Shown: one piece after another, positions 17,282-25,808 of the stretch | How positions within the stretch are numbered: position 1 is the stretch's first letter | Layout of the letters: the number at the start of each line of letters is the position of its first letter | DNA from: Kribbella sp. VKM Ac-2568 | GTDB taxonomy: Bacteria; Actinomycetota; Actinomycetes; Propionibacteriales; Kribbellaceae | DNA: 64,000 bases | Direction of reading: 5' to 3' | Assembly: GCF_004345365.1 (NCBI RefSeq) | Contig: NZ_SLVF01000001.1 | Location: 186,001-250,000 of the forward strand | The notes under the pieces: generated by a model | What the model was told of the DNA's origin: nothing | Seen by the model: the letters and a program-made list of their open reading frames with translations, nothing else | Database searches by the model: none | Program-made: the position numbers and the translations under genes

Positions 17282-17952
17282 TCATCACCGGCCACCGGGG
17301 AGCACTCGGGTCCGAACCGGAGAACACCCTGCGCTCGTTCCGCCGCGCCGTCGCGGACGGGTGCGACGAGATCGAGCTCGACCTGCGGGTCACGTCAGAC
17401 GACCACCTCGTGGTGATGCACGACGCCACGGTCGACCGGACGACGAACGGGACCGGCGCCGTCGAGGACCTGACCTTCGAAGAGCTCCGGTCCCTCGACG
17501 CCGGCCTCGGCGAGGTCGTGCCCACGTGGGCGGAAACGGTCGAGGCCGTCTCCGTGCGCTTCCAGGCAGAGGTCAAGGCTGCGCGGGCGGTCCCGCTCCT
17601 GGTCGAGTCCCTGCAGGCCGATCCCGCTCTGGCCGCCCGGACTCTCGTCACCTCGTCCCACGCGGACATCCTGCTAACTGTCCGCCAGGCGATGCCAACA
17701 GCCGAAACCGGCCTGATCTTCGGCCGCACTTCCGACGTGGCAGACGTCCTCGCCCTCACCAAGGCAGCCCAAGCCGGTACTGCGCTATGCGGCATCGCAG
17801 GCCTCACGGTCGAAGCCGTCGAGAAACTCCACAAGGAAGGCTTCGCCGTAACCGCCTGGCCAGTCCCCGACGCCGAAACCTACGCCCAAGCAGTAGCCCT
17901 AGCCGTAGACGGCATCACAACAGACCACCCCAACCACCTCCCCACCCGCTAA
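17278..17952 (+). CDS. Glycerophosphodiester phosphodiesterase
   Basis: TTG 17278 overlaps the upstream stop as TTGA. The 224-residue product opens with the GDPD motif I-T-G-H-R-G-A-L-G-S-E-P-E-N-T and continues E-I-E-L-D-L-R-V-T-S-D and V-M-H-D-A-T-V-D-R-T, which carry the catalytic His pair and metal ligands. No signal peptide is visible, so it acts on imported glycerophosphodiesters, releasing glycerol-3-phosphate and an alcohol. With the IMPase this fits glycerophosphoinositol use. Confidence 0.9.
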   Translation: MIITGHRGALGSEPENTLRSFRRAVADGCDEIELDLRVTSDDHLVVMHDATVDRTTNGTGAVEDLTFEELRSLDAGLGEVVPTWAETVEAVSVRFQAEVKAARAVPLLVESLQADPALAARTLVTSSHADILLTVRQAMPTAETGLIFGRTSDVADVLALTKAAQAGTALCGIAGLTVEAVEKLHKEGFAVTAWPVPDAETYAQAVALAVDGITTDHPNHLPTR

Positions 17953-18074
17953 CCCCCACCTCAGCCATCCAGCCCACCTCAGCCGGCGGCGTTCGCAGTA
18001 CGGGTGGGGTGGGTCACATCTTGGTGTGCGGAATTGTTCTTACATGCTCGGGAAATGTGTGATTGCCTTGGTTC

Positions 18075-19271
18075 ATGAGCATCAGCATCGGTGTGGTCGG
18101 AGCCGGCCAGTTCGCCCCCTCGTTCCTGCGGCTGTGGTCCGCGCATCCCGACGTCTCAGACGTCCGGCTGACCGACGTCCTGCCGGACCGGCTGGCCGAG
18201 CTGGCGGAGAAGCAGGGCGTGACCATCACGTACCAGTCGTTCGAGGAGATGCTCGCGTCCGACGTCGACGCGGTCGCGATCTTCACCCAGCGCTGGCTGC
18301 ACGGCGAGATGGCGATCCAGGCGCTGGAGGCCGGCAAGCACGTCTACTCGACCGTGCCGATGGCGATCGAGGCGGACCAGATCGCCCGCATCGTCGAGCT
18401 GGTCAAGGAGACCGGCCTGACCTACATGATGGGCGAGACGAGCTTCTACTACCCCTCGTCGGTCTACTGCCGGCAAAAGCTCGCCGCCGGTGACTTCGGC
18501 CGGGTCTTCTACTCCGAGGGCGACTACGTCCACGACATGGACCTCGGCTTCTACGCCGCCTACCAGTACAGCGGCGGCGAAGACTGGAAGAAGACCGCCT
18601 CGTTCCCGCCTATGCTCTACCCGACGCATGCCGTCGGCAACGTTCTCTCGGTGACCGGCCAACATGCCACGCACGTGTCCTGCATCGGGGTGAAGGACGA
18701 CCGCGGCGACGGCGTCTTCGACAAGGAGATCAGCCAGTTCGACAACGACTTCAGCAACGCGGCCGCGCTGTTCAAGCTCGCGGACGGCGGCGTGATGCGG
18801 ACCAACGAGATGCGCCGGGTCGGCTACCCGTCGCACATCCGTGAGTCCCGGCTGCGCGTCTTCGGCACCCAGGGCAGCTTCGAGCAGCTCGCGACGACCA
18901 CGCTCTGGCAGACCAAGGAAGGCGTCGAGGACGTCAGCCACCTGATGGAGACCGCGCCGAGCGGTTCGCTGGACGACGACGACCTGGCGAACGTCGACCC
19001 GGCCCTGCGCGACGCGTTCAGGTCGGGGCTCTCGCCCGTGCATGACCGCGACCGGCTCCCGGCCGAGTTCGCCGGCCTGCACAACGGCCACGAGGGCTCG
19101 CACCACTTCCTCGCCGACGACTTCGTCCGCGCGGTCGCCGACAAGACCCTGCCGCCGATCAACGCCTGGGTCTCCGCCCGATACACGCTGCCCGGCGTCT
19201 TCGCCCACCAGTCCGCGCTCCAGGGCGGCGTCCAGCTGGAGATTCCCGACCACGGCGACGCCCCCGCCTGA
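18075..19271 (+). CDS. Gfo/Idh/MocA-family oxidoreductase
   Basis: The 398-residue protein begins with a Rossmann motif (G-V-V-G-A-G-Q-F-A), followed by V-D-A-V-A-I-F-T and E-A-G-K-H-V-Y-S, the conserved strand before the catalytic lysine region. ATG 18075 is favoured over an upstream TTG. It is a single-gene unit with its own terminator. The family oxidises or epimerises sugars or inositols; its substrate is not evident. Confidence 0.87.
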   Translation: MSISIGVVGAGQFAPSFLRLWSAHPDVSDVRLTDVLPDRLAELAEKQGVTITYQSFEEMLASDVDAVAIFTQRWLHGEMAIQALEAGKHVYSTVPMAIEADQIARIVELVKETGLTYMMGETSFYYPSSVYCRQKLAAGDFGRVFYSEGDYVHDMDLGFYAAYQYSGGEDWKKTASFPPMLYPTHAVGNVLSVTGQHATHVSCIGVKDDRGDGVFDKEISQFDNDFSNAAALFKLADGGVMRTNEMRRVGYPSHIRESRLRVFGTQGSFEQLATTTLWQTKEGVEDVSHLMETAPSGSLDDDDLANVDPALRDAFRSGLSPVHDRDRLPAEFAGLHNGHEGSHHFLADDFVRAVADKTLPPINAWVSARYTLPGVFAHQSALQGGVQLEIPDHGDAPA

Positions 19272-19284
19272 GCCTCACCTGCCA

Positions 19285-19325
19285 GTGCCGCACCCCCCTG
19301 TCCGGAGGGGGTGCGGCACTTTCGT
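19285..19325 (+). terminator. Intrinsic terminator after the oxidoreductase gene
   Basis: A perfect 13-bp stem (GTGCCGCACCCCC with its complement) encloses a 9-nt loop and is followed by TTTCGTT. A partial copy of the 3' side (CCCGGCACTTTCGT) follows at about 19341-19353. Confidence 0.75.
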
Positions 19326-19418
19326 TCCGGAAGGGGGGCCCGGCACTTTCGTCTGGTGGTTGTTGGTAATTCACGTGGAAGCCTTGCAGGTGGTCGGCAC
19401 CTGACATAAGACAGAGCC

Positions 19419-21071
19419 ATGACCATCCGCCACCCTGCCTCCCCCCGCTCAGCCCTGGCCGGTACTGCGCTCGCCGCCGCTCTCGTGGCCGGCTCAGTTG
19501 CCGCCAGTACTGCGGTCGCGCAGCCCCCCGCCGCTGAAACCTCCTCGGTCTCCAAGTCGCTGCCACTAGGCCCGGCCAATCTCGCCGAAACCCGCAACAC
19601 CAGCACCCTGCAGCCGGGGGTGACGCTGACGACGATCGTCCGCGGACAAGCCGGGCCCGAGTCCTTCTGGACCGTCGAGGTCGCGATCCCGTCGAATTCG
19701 CCTGACCCCGACGCCCCCGCGGCCGCGCTGTCCGACCAGGCGACGGCCGACGCCACCGCCGCGCGCCTTCGCACCGCGGGCCTTGACCCGAGGGTGGAGA
19801 ACGTCCCGACTCCCAAGCTCGCTGACGCGGGCGGGGGGTCGCTCGGCTACCGCGTCCGCCTCGGCTCCTTCGCCACCAAGGCCGAGGCCGATGCCCTCCG
19901 GACCAAGGTGATCGCCGCCGGTCTGGGCGGATCCAGCCTCTACACCGGCTGGGACGGCGAACCCGACGACGTCAGCGGTTCCACCGGGCCCTGGCACGTC
20001 CAGGTGCTGACGATCGACCCGAAGAAGTTCCGCGGCGGCCTCGACGCGACGTACGGGCCTGACATCGAAGCGCGCGAGACGACGAGCACGCTGGCGACCC
20101 TGACCGGCGCCACCGCGGCCGTCAACGCCGGGTTCTTCGTGCTCGACCCGAAGGCCGGCGCTCCTGGCGACCCCGCGGGCGTTGGGGTGTACGACGGGCG
20201 GTTGGTGAGCGAGCCGACCGCTGGACGGCCCGCGCTGGTGATCGGCGACAACGCCCGCGGTACTGCGGTCGAGCGGTTCCGCTGGCAAGGTGAGGTCCGT
20301 GGGGTGGGACGTCCGCTTCCGCTGGACGGACTCAACCGAGTGCCCGGCCTGATCCGCAACTGCGGCGGTACTGCGGACGACCTGCCGACCGCGCAGCCCC
20401 TGCATGACGTCACGTGCACCGACGCGGACGAGTTGATCGCCTTCGACGCGTCGTACGCGGCCGCGACCCCGAGCGGTCCGGGCGCCGAGGTCGTGGTCGA
20501 CCGGCACGGCGTGGTCACAGCGATTCGTACGACGCGCGGCGGCGCGATCCCCGAGGGCGGCCGCACCGTTCAGGCGACGGGTGCCCAGGTGGCGCCGCTC
20601 CTGGCCGCGGCCAAGATCGGCGAGCGACTGGAGATCCGCGCGTCACTGGTCGACACGCGGGGACACGACGTACGCCTGTCACCGCGGACCACGATCGTCA
20701 ATGGCGGACCTGAACTGGTCCGCGATGGCCGCCTGATGGCGACCCCGAAGGCAGACGGCATGGCCCCGGCCGACAACCCGAGCTTCTACTACGGCTGGGT
20801 CCACAAGCGGAACCCCCGCACCATCGCGGGAGTGGACGCCCAGGGCCGTACCGTCCTGATCACCGCCGACGGCCGCAACGTAGACAGCCTCGGCCTCGGA
20901 ATCGGCGAAGCCGCCGCAGTAGCCAAGTCCTTCGGCCTCCGCGACGCCATCAACCTGGACGGCGGCGGCTCCACCACCATGGTCGCCAACAACAAGGTCC
21001 TGAACACCCCGTCCGACGCCGCCGGCGAACGCCCGGTCGGCGACGCCCTCGTCATCACCCCAGGCAAGTAG
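19419..21071 (+). CDS. Secreted phosphodiester glycosidase (NAGPA-like) with SPOR-like region
   Basis: The 550-residue protein has a signal peptide (about 1-35) ending near A-V-A-Q. Residues ~80-190 resemble a SPOR repeat (V-R-L-G-S-F-A-T-K-A-E-A-D). The C-terminal half is a phosphodiester glycosidase domain: A-A-V-N-A-G-F-F, a late N-L-D-G-G-G-S-T-T-M motif and V-G-D-A-L. Related enzymes uncover GlcNAc-1-phosphodiesters; here the likely target is a wall or capsule phosphodiester-linked sugar. Confidence 0.82.
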   Translation: MTIRHPASPRSALAGTALAAALVAGSVAASTAVAQPPAAETSSVSKSLPLGPANLAETRNTSTLQPGVTLTTIVRGQAGPESFWTVEVAIPSNSPDPDAPAAALSDQATADATAARLRTAGLDPRVENVPTPKLADAGGGSLGYRVRLGSFATKAEADALRTKVIAAGLGGSSLYTGWDGEPDDVSGSTGPWHVQVLTIDPKKFRGGLDATYGPDIEARETTSTLATLTGATAAVNAGFFVLDPKAGAPGDPAGVGVYDGRLVSEPTAGRPALVIGDNARGTAVERFRWQGEVRGVGRPLPLDGLNRVPGLIRNCGGTADDLPTAQPLHDVTCTDADELIAFDASYAAATPSGPGAEVVVDRHGVVTAIRTTRGGAIPEGGRTVQATGAQVAPLLAAAKIGERLEIRASLVDTRGHDVRLSPRTTIVNGGPELVRDGRLMATPKADGMAPADNPSFYYGWVHKRNPRTIAGVDAQGRTVLITADGRNVDSLGLGIGEAAAVAKSFGLRDAINLDGGGSTTMVANNKVLNTPSDAAGERPVGDALVITPGK

Positions 21072-21080
21072 TTCAACCCC

Positions 21081-21183
21081 CGTACCGACCGACAGGAAGT
21101 GCCCTCGTACTCCGTCTCAGGCTGCCTGCACCCACCGTGAACCGCAGCCGCTGAAGGAAGTACTACCTGTCGGTCGGTACGCC
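21081..21183. repeat. Palindromic repeat, copy 1 (left of the AbiEi-like pseudogene)
   Basis: Perfect 16-bp arms CGTACCGACCGACAGG (21081-21096) and complement (21166-21181) enclose 69 nt. The right end, AGGAAGTACTACCTGTCGGT plus nine further bases (21155-21183), recurs exactly at 22172-22200. Confidence 0.85.
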
Positions 21184-21184
21184 T

Positions 21185-22091
21185 GTGGACAACTCCAGAG
21201 GCGACCGGCAGTTCTCCGGCAGGCTTGCGCGGATGGAATCCGTGCCCAACGTGGTGGCCTGTAATCGCGGCAACGCCACCTTCGCCGAGCTGGTCGAGGC
21301 GACCTCGCGCCGAGCGCTCGCGGCAGCGGTCAAGGCGGGGCAGGTGGAGCGCGTGGCCCGCGGGATCTACGTCCTTCCCGGCGATGACAATGATCGCCGG
21401 ACAGCCTTGGCGTATGACGGAGTCGTCTCGCACCTGAGTGCGGCGGTCGCCTGGGATCTGCCGCTGCTTTCTCTTCCGCCGAAACCCGCACATCACAGTC
21501 CCGACCAAGCGCCGTCCGCGGCGGGGGCCGCCTGCTGTGCTGCACTGGGCGCCGATCGATCCCGCTGATCGTCCGAGTCGGCTGACCTCGCTGGTTCGGA
21601 CAGTCGCCGACTGCGCGCGGATCCTGCCGTACGGCGAGGCGCTCGCGGTGGCCGACGCCGCCCTGGCGAGTGGAATGATGCGCCGCCACCAGTTGGCCGC
21701 GGCGACCGACGCGATGCGTGGACCTGGGCGGACGAATGCCCGTCGGGTCGCCGCAAGCGCGACCGGTGCCGTGGACAGCTTCCTCGAGTCGATGCTCCGG
21801 GCGTTGCTGATCACCGCCGGCATCGAGGGATTCGTTCCGCAGTACTTGGTGGAGGATGGGCGCTTCCGTGCTCAGGTAGACCTCGGCCACGGCGTGGCCC
21901 GGATCGCTCTGGAGGCCGACGGATACCAATTCCATGGATCGAGCAGTGACTTCGCGGCCGACTGCCGCCGGTACGACGAACTGGTGGCTGCGGGATGGCT
22001 CGTCCTGAGGTTCACCTACCAGCAGGTGATAGCCGACCCGGACTGGGTGGTCGCCACGGTCCGCCGAGCGTTGTCGCACCGGTTCGGCTGA
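21185..22091 (+). pseudogene. AbiEi antitoxin-domain / DUF559-type protein, frameshifted
   Basis: The first half (from GTG 21185 or ATG 21233) resembles the winged N-terminal domain of AbiEi-type antitoxins: F-A-E-L-V-E-A, V-A-R-G-I-Y-V-L and V-V-S-H-L-S-A-A-V-A-W. The second half, in another frame, continues H-I-T-V-P-T-K-R-R, R-T-V-A-D-C-A and the endonuclease-like A-L-E-A-D-G-Y-Q-F-H-G end of DUF559 proteins. Joining them needs one extra or missing base near 21490. It is either a recent frameshift or a sequence error. The gene lies exactly between two palindromic repeat copies. Confidence 0.75.
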
Positions 22092-22097
22092 CGTCGG

Positions 22098-22200
22098 CGT
22101 ACGGACCGACAGGTAGTACCTCCTTGTGTCCGGTGCGGTGCGCCGTGGCGAGGCGGGATGTCGGACGCGGCAGGAAGTACTACCTGTCGGTCGGTACGCC
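22098..22200. repeat. Palindromic repeat, copy 2 (right of the AbiEi-like pseudogene)
   Basis: Arms of 22 bp (22098-22119 and 22177-22198) pair with a single mismatch and extend to about 27 bp with two. The right arm is identical over 29 bp to that of copy 1 (21155-21183). Confidence 0.85.
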
Positions 22201-22222
22201 GGACCCCACGGGGCCGCAGTAC

Positions 22223-22903
22223 CTAGTCGTAGATGTGGCGGAGTCTCACTGACATCGAGTTTTCTATGTGTTGGGTCATGGCAGCCTCGGCGGTGGTGGG
22301 GGTGCCGGACGTGATGGCTTCCACGATCTGGCGGTGTTCTACCAGGACTTCGGGGCCGATGTCTCGGTCGAAGTGGAGGCGGAAGATGTGGAGGTGGCAG
22401 TGGGTGCGTTGGAAGGCGAGGCGGACCTGTTCGCTGCCCGACAACCCCGCGATCAGCGAGTGGAAGCGGTTGTCGTGCGCGGTGAGTGACTTGTAGCCGG
22501 CGTAGTCCACCGAGGTCGGTTCCACCGCGGTCGAGAGTTCGGCGGACAGCCGTTCCCGGCCCTCGTCGTCGATCAGTTCCGCGGCACGCCGGGCTGCCCA
22601 GGGCTCAAGAAGCAGCCGGAACCGATAGAGATCTTCGAACTCCTCCAAAGACAGCAGCGGCGTCGCCCGGTACCCCTTGAGCGGTTCCTTGTCCGCCAGC
22701 CCCTCCGACTCCAGCCGCGCGAGGGCCTCGCGCACCGGCGTCGACGACACCTGGAACTCGCGCGCCAGCCCGTCGATCGAGATCCGTGCGCCCGGGCGGA
22801 CGACGTGGTCCATCAGCATCGTCTTGATCGCCTCGTACACGTCGTCGGCGAGCATCTGCCGCCGCAGCAGGCGGCGGTCCCGCGGCTCCACTGTCTCAGT
22901 CAT
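22223..22903 (-). CDS. GntR-family regulator with FCD ligand-binding domain
   Basis: The 226-residue protein has an N-terminal GntR winged helix (I-D-G-L-A-R-E-F-Q-V-S-S-T-P-V-R-E-A-L-A-R-L) and a C-terminal FCD domain with the metal-binding pattern A-H-D-N-R-F-H and Q-H-I-E-N. FCD regulators sense sugar acids or other small acids. It is divergent from the UxaA/KdaD/KGSADH/IlvD operon and probably controls it. Confidence 0.92.
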   Translation of the reverse strand: MTETVEPRDRRLLRRQMLADDVYEAIKTMLMDHVVRPGARISIDGLAREFQVSSTPVREALARLESEGLADKEPLKGYRATPLLSLEEFEDLYRFRLLLEPWAARRAAELIDDEGRERLSAELSTAVEPTSVDYAGYKSLTAHDNRFHSLIAGLSGSEQVRLAFQRTHCHLHIFRLHFDRDIGPEVLVEHRQIVEAITSGTPTTAEAAMTQHIENSMSVRLRHIYD

Positions 22904-22972
22904 CGAGGCCCATCCTCCGGGGACTGGTCACGGCCTTGACCCCGGCCGCGTTGTTCGGCAGGGTGGCACTGT

Positions 22973-22993
22973 AATCATGCATCATGCACGATT
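22973..22993. promoter_or_regulatory. Probable GntR operator in the divergent promoter region
   Basis: AATCATGCA-TCA-TGCACGATT is an inverted repeat of 9-bp arms with one mismatch, 70 bp upstream of gntR and 35 bp upstream of the UxaA-family gene. Its position and symmetry suit an FCD-type GntR dimer. Confidence 0.6.
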
Positions 22994-23027
22994 TCAGGTC
23001 CGCCAGCTACCCGGAGGCGTAGAAACG

Positions 23028-25763
23028 ATGCTCAGGTTCGACGAGATCGGCGTGCTACCCGAGCCGGGGGACAACGTCGCCATCTCCTCGCGCCGCCTCG
23101 AAGCCGGCACCGTGATCGACTTCGACGGTACTGCGGTGACGCTGCCGCACACCGTGCTCGAAGGCCACCGGTTCGTGGCTCGCCCCGTCGCCACCGGCGA
23201 GCCGCTGCTCTCCTGGCACACCCCGTTCGCCCGAGCCGTCCGCGATCTCGAGGTCGGCGACTACGTCTGTACTCCGACCAGCCTGGCCGCCGTGTCCGCC
23301 CGAGGGGTGCAGGGTCTTCCGCAGGAGCCGAGCGCCCGGAACGAGCCACTCGATCCCTACGAGCTCGACGAGTCCGCCCTGAACCTCGGCCAGCAGGTCA
23401 CCTCGGTCGAGCAGCCCGGCACGTTCCTCGGATATCCCCGACAGCAAGGACCGGCCGGCACCCGCAATCACGTAGTACTGCTGGCGACGAGTTCGCTGAG
23501 CAGCGGGTTCGTGACGGAGTTGGCCCGCCGGTTCGATGGAGCCGAGGGGTTCGACGGCGTCGTGCCGGTCGGTCATACCGAAGGCGGCGAAAGCGGTACT
23601 CCGAACAACCTGCACGTCCTGCTGGCCACGCTGGCAGGCTTCGCCCTGAACCCGAACGTTGGAGCAGTACTGATCGTCGACACCGAGGACGAACTCGTCT
23701 CCGGCCAAGCGATCAAGGACTTCATGGCGGAGCACGGTTATCCGCCGATCCGCGTGCCGCACGCGTTCTTCACCCGACAGCGCGGCTTCGAGGCGGATCT
23801 CACCGCGGCCGGGCGACTGGTCGAGCCGTGGTTGCCGGTCGTCGCGGTCCAGCGTCGTGAGGAGGTGCCTCTGGCAGATCTGTGGATCGGCCTCCAGTGC
23901 GGTGGTTCCGACGCGTTCTCCGGCGTCAGCGCGAACCCGCTGTCCGGAGCCGTCGCGCGCGAGGTGATCCGCCACGGCGGCATCGCAGTACTGGCTGAGA
24001 CCGACGAGTTGATCGGCGCCGAGGGCTACGTTCTCAAGAACGTCCGGGACCTGCCGACGGCAAGAAGATTCCTGAAGACCGTGCAGTCGTTCAAGGAACG
24101 CGTCGGCTGGCACGGGCACACCGCCGAGGGGAATCCGTCCGGTGGCAACGTCTACCGGGGTCTCTACAACATCGTGCTCAAGTCGGTCGGCGCCGCGCGC
24201 AAGCTCGACCGCGACGTCCGGCTGGACCATGTGATCGACTACGCCGAACCGATGCCGGGTCATGGGTTCGTCTTCATGGACAGCCCGGGCAACGACCTGG
24301 AGTCCGTCGCCGGCCAGGTCGCGAGCGGCTGCAACCTGATCTTCTTCACCACCGGCAACGGATCCATCACCAACTTCCCGTTCGTGCCGACGATCAAGTT
24401 CGTCACCACCTCGACCCGGTACGAGTTGCTGCACGCCGAGATGGACGTGGACGCCGGCCGCTACCTGACCGGTGCGCCGATGGACGACCTGACGAGTGAG
24501 ACGTTCGATCTCACCGTACGAGTGGCGTCGGGTGAGCCGAGCGCGGGCGAACGCGCCGGCCACAGCCAGGTGTCGATCTGGCGCAACTGGCGGCAGAGCG
24601 GTCCGCGCGAAGGTATCTCCATCACCACCGACGGCCGCACCAGCCGCGTCCTCGCCGACCTCCCCGCCGAGGACCGCGACGCGCCCCTGCCCGGTCTGCC
24701 GCTGGAGGTCGAAACCCCAATCGCCATCGAAACCCCAAGAACCACAGGCTTTCCGGTCACCCTGCTGGCGGCGGACGGTCGGCGCGCTCCCGAGCAGGTC
24801 GGGCTGATCCTCCCGACGAGCCTCTGCTCCGGCCAGATCGCCCTCCGGCTCGCAGCCCAGGCCGAGGCCGACCGGTGGGCCGGCGACGCAGTGAGCCGGA
24901 TGGTCGCGCTTCCGCATACCGAGGGCTGCGGTTCCAGCGGTGGCGCTTCCGAGGAAACCTTCGCGCGCACGATGCTCGGCTACCTGCTGCACCCGAACAC
25001 CCGGATGGCGCTGTTGCTAGAGCACGGCTGCGAGAAGACGCACAACGACTATTTCCGCTCCCGCCTGGTCGAGGCCGGCGCAGATCCGTCCCGGTTCGGC
25101 TGGGCGAGCATCCAGGCCGATGGGGGTCTCGACGCAGTCACCGTCCGGGTGCGGGACTGGTTCGGCAGCTTCAACCTGCCGTCGCCGGAACCTGTCCAGG
25201 GGACGGTCGGTGAACTCACCGTGGCCCTCGAAGCCCGCGGCACGCTGACCCCCGAAACAGCCGAGACGATGGCGTTGATCGGCCGCGAGATCGTCGGCGC
25301 GGGTGGCTCGGTCGTGCTCTCCTCGCGCGGCGCCCTGCTCACCGACGAAGGCTTCCGGTACGCCGCCTTCGGCTCTCCCGCCGCGGTGGAGCCGACGATC
25401 GCGCACGGCCAGCGGTTCGCAGTACCGGGGTGGCACGTGATGCGGATGCCGGGCACCGACTGGATGGAGACGGCGACCGGGTTCGGCGCCGGTGGTGTCC
25501 AGCAGGTGCTCGCGCATGTTGGCGGTGGCACCTTGTCGGCCCAGCGGTTCGTCCCGGTGGTGGAGTTCAGCAACGACCCGGAGACGGTCGCGAAGTACGG
25601 GGACGATCTGGATGCCATTGCCTCGGGCAACCCGCAGGAGCAGGCGCAGGTGGGGCTGGAGGCGATAGCGGATGTCGCGAGTCGCCGCCACGTGCCGAAG
25701 GCGGTTGCGTCCGGCAACGTCGGCTTCCAGATCACCCGCGGTCTGCTCGGCACCTCCATGTGA
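23028..25763 (+). CDS. UxaA/GarD-family sugar-acid dehydratase, extended form
   Basis: ATG 23028 is preceded by GGAGG. The 911-residue protein is nearly twice the usual UxaA or GarD length (about 500). Residues 1-75 form a SAF domain. About 130-545 is a GD_AH domain with the G-T-R-N motif at 144-147 and S-P-G-N-D-L-E-S-V-A-G. After a linker, ~570-911 restarts a second related module (I-L-P-T-S-L-C-S-G-Q, A-L-P-H-T-E-G-C-G-S, G-C-E-K-T-H-N-D-Y). Family members dehydrate altronate, galactarate or similar aldonates. It heads the sugar-acid operon. Confidence 0.82.
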   Translation: MLRFDEIGVLPEPGDNVAISSRRLEAGTVIDFDGTAVTLPHTVLEGHRFVARPVATGEPLLSWHTPFARAVRDLEVGDYVCTPTSLAAVSARGVQGLPQEPSARNEPLDPYELDESALNLGQQVTSVEQPGTFLGYPRQQGPAGTRNHVVLLATSSLSSGFVTELARRFDGAEGFDGVVPVGHTEGGESGTPNNLHVLLATLAGFALNPNVGAVLIVDTEDELVSGQAIKDFMAEHGYPPIRVPHAFFTRQRGFEADLTAAGRLVEPWLPVVAVQRREEVPLADLWIGLQCGGSDAFSGVSANPLSGAVAREVIRHGGIAVLAETDELIGAEGYVLKNVRDLPTARRFLKTVQSFKERVGWHGHTAEGNPSGGNVYRGLYNIVLKSVGAARKLDRDVRLDHVIDYAEPMPGHGFVFMDSPGNDLESVAGQVASGCNLIFFTTGNGSITNFPFVPTIKFVTTSTRYELLHAEMDVDAGRYLTGAPMDDLTSETFDLTVRVASGEPSAGERAGHSQVSIWRNWRQSGPREGISITTDGRTSRVLADLPAEDRDAPLPGLPLEVETPIAIETPRTTGFPVTLLAADGRRAPEQVGLILPTSLCSGQIALRLAAQAEADRWAGDAVSRMVALPHTEGCGSSGGASEETFARTMLGYLLHPNTRMALLLEHGCEKTHNDYFRSRLVEAGADPSRFGWASIQADGGLDAVTVRVRDWFGSFNLPSPEPVQGTVGELTVALEARGTLTPETAETMALIGREIVGAGGSVVLSSRGALLTDEGFRYAAFGSPAAVEPTIAHGQRFAVPGWHVMRMPGTDWMETATGFGAGGVQQVLAHVGGGTLSAQRFVPVVEFSNDPETVAKYGDDLDAIASGNPQEQAQVGLEAIADVASRRHVPKAVASGNVGFQITRGLLGTSM

Positions 25764-25808
25764 CCCCAACGACCCCTGCAGAGCATCAACGTGAAAGGTG
25801 GACACCCG

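Noticed and set aside
23055..24992. Antisense ORF (645 codons) opposite the UxaA-family gene
   Set aside because: Same GC artefact; no RBS, no recognisable domain and full overlap with a convincing gene.
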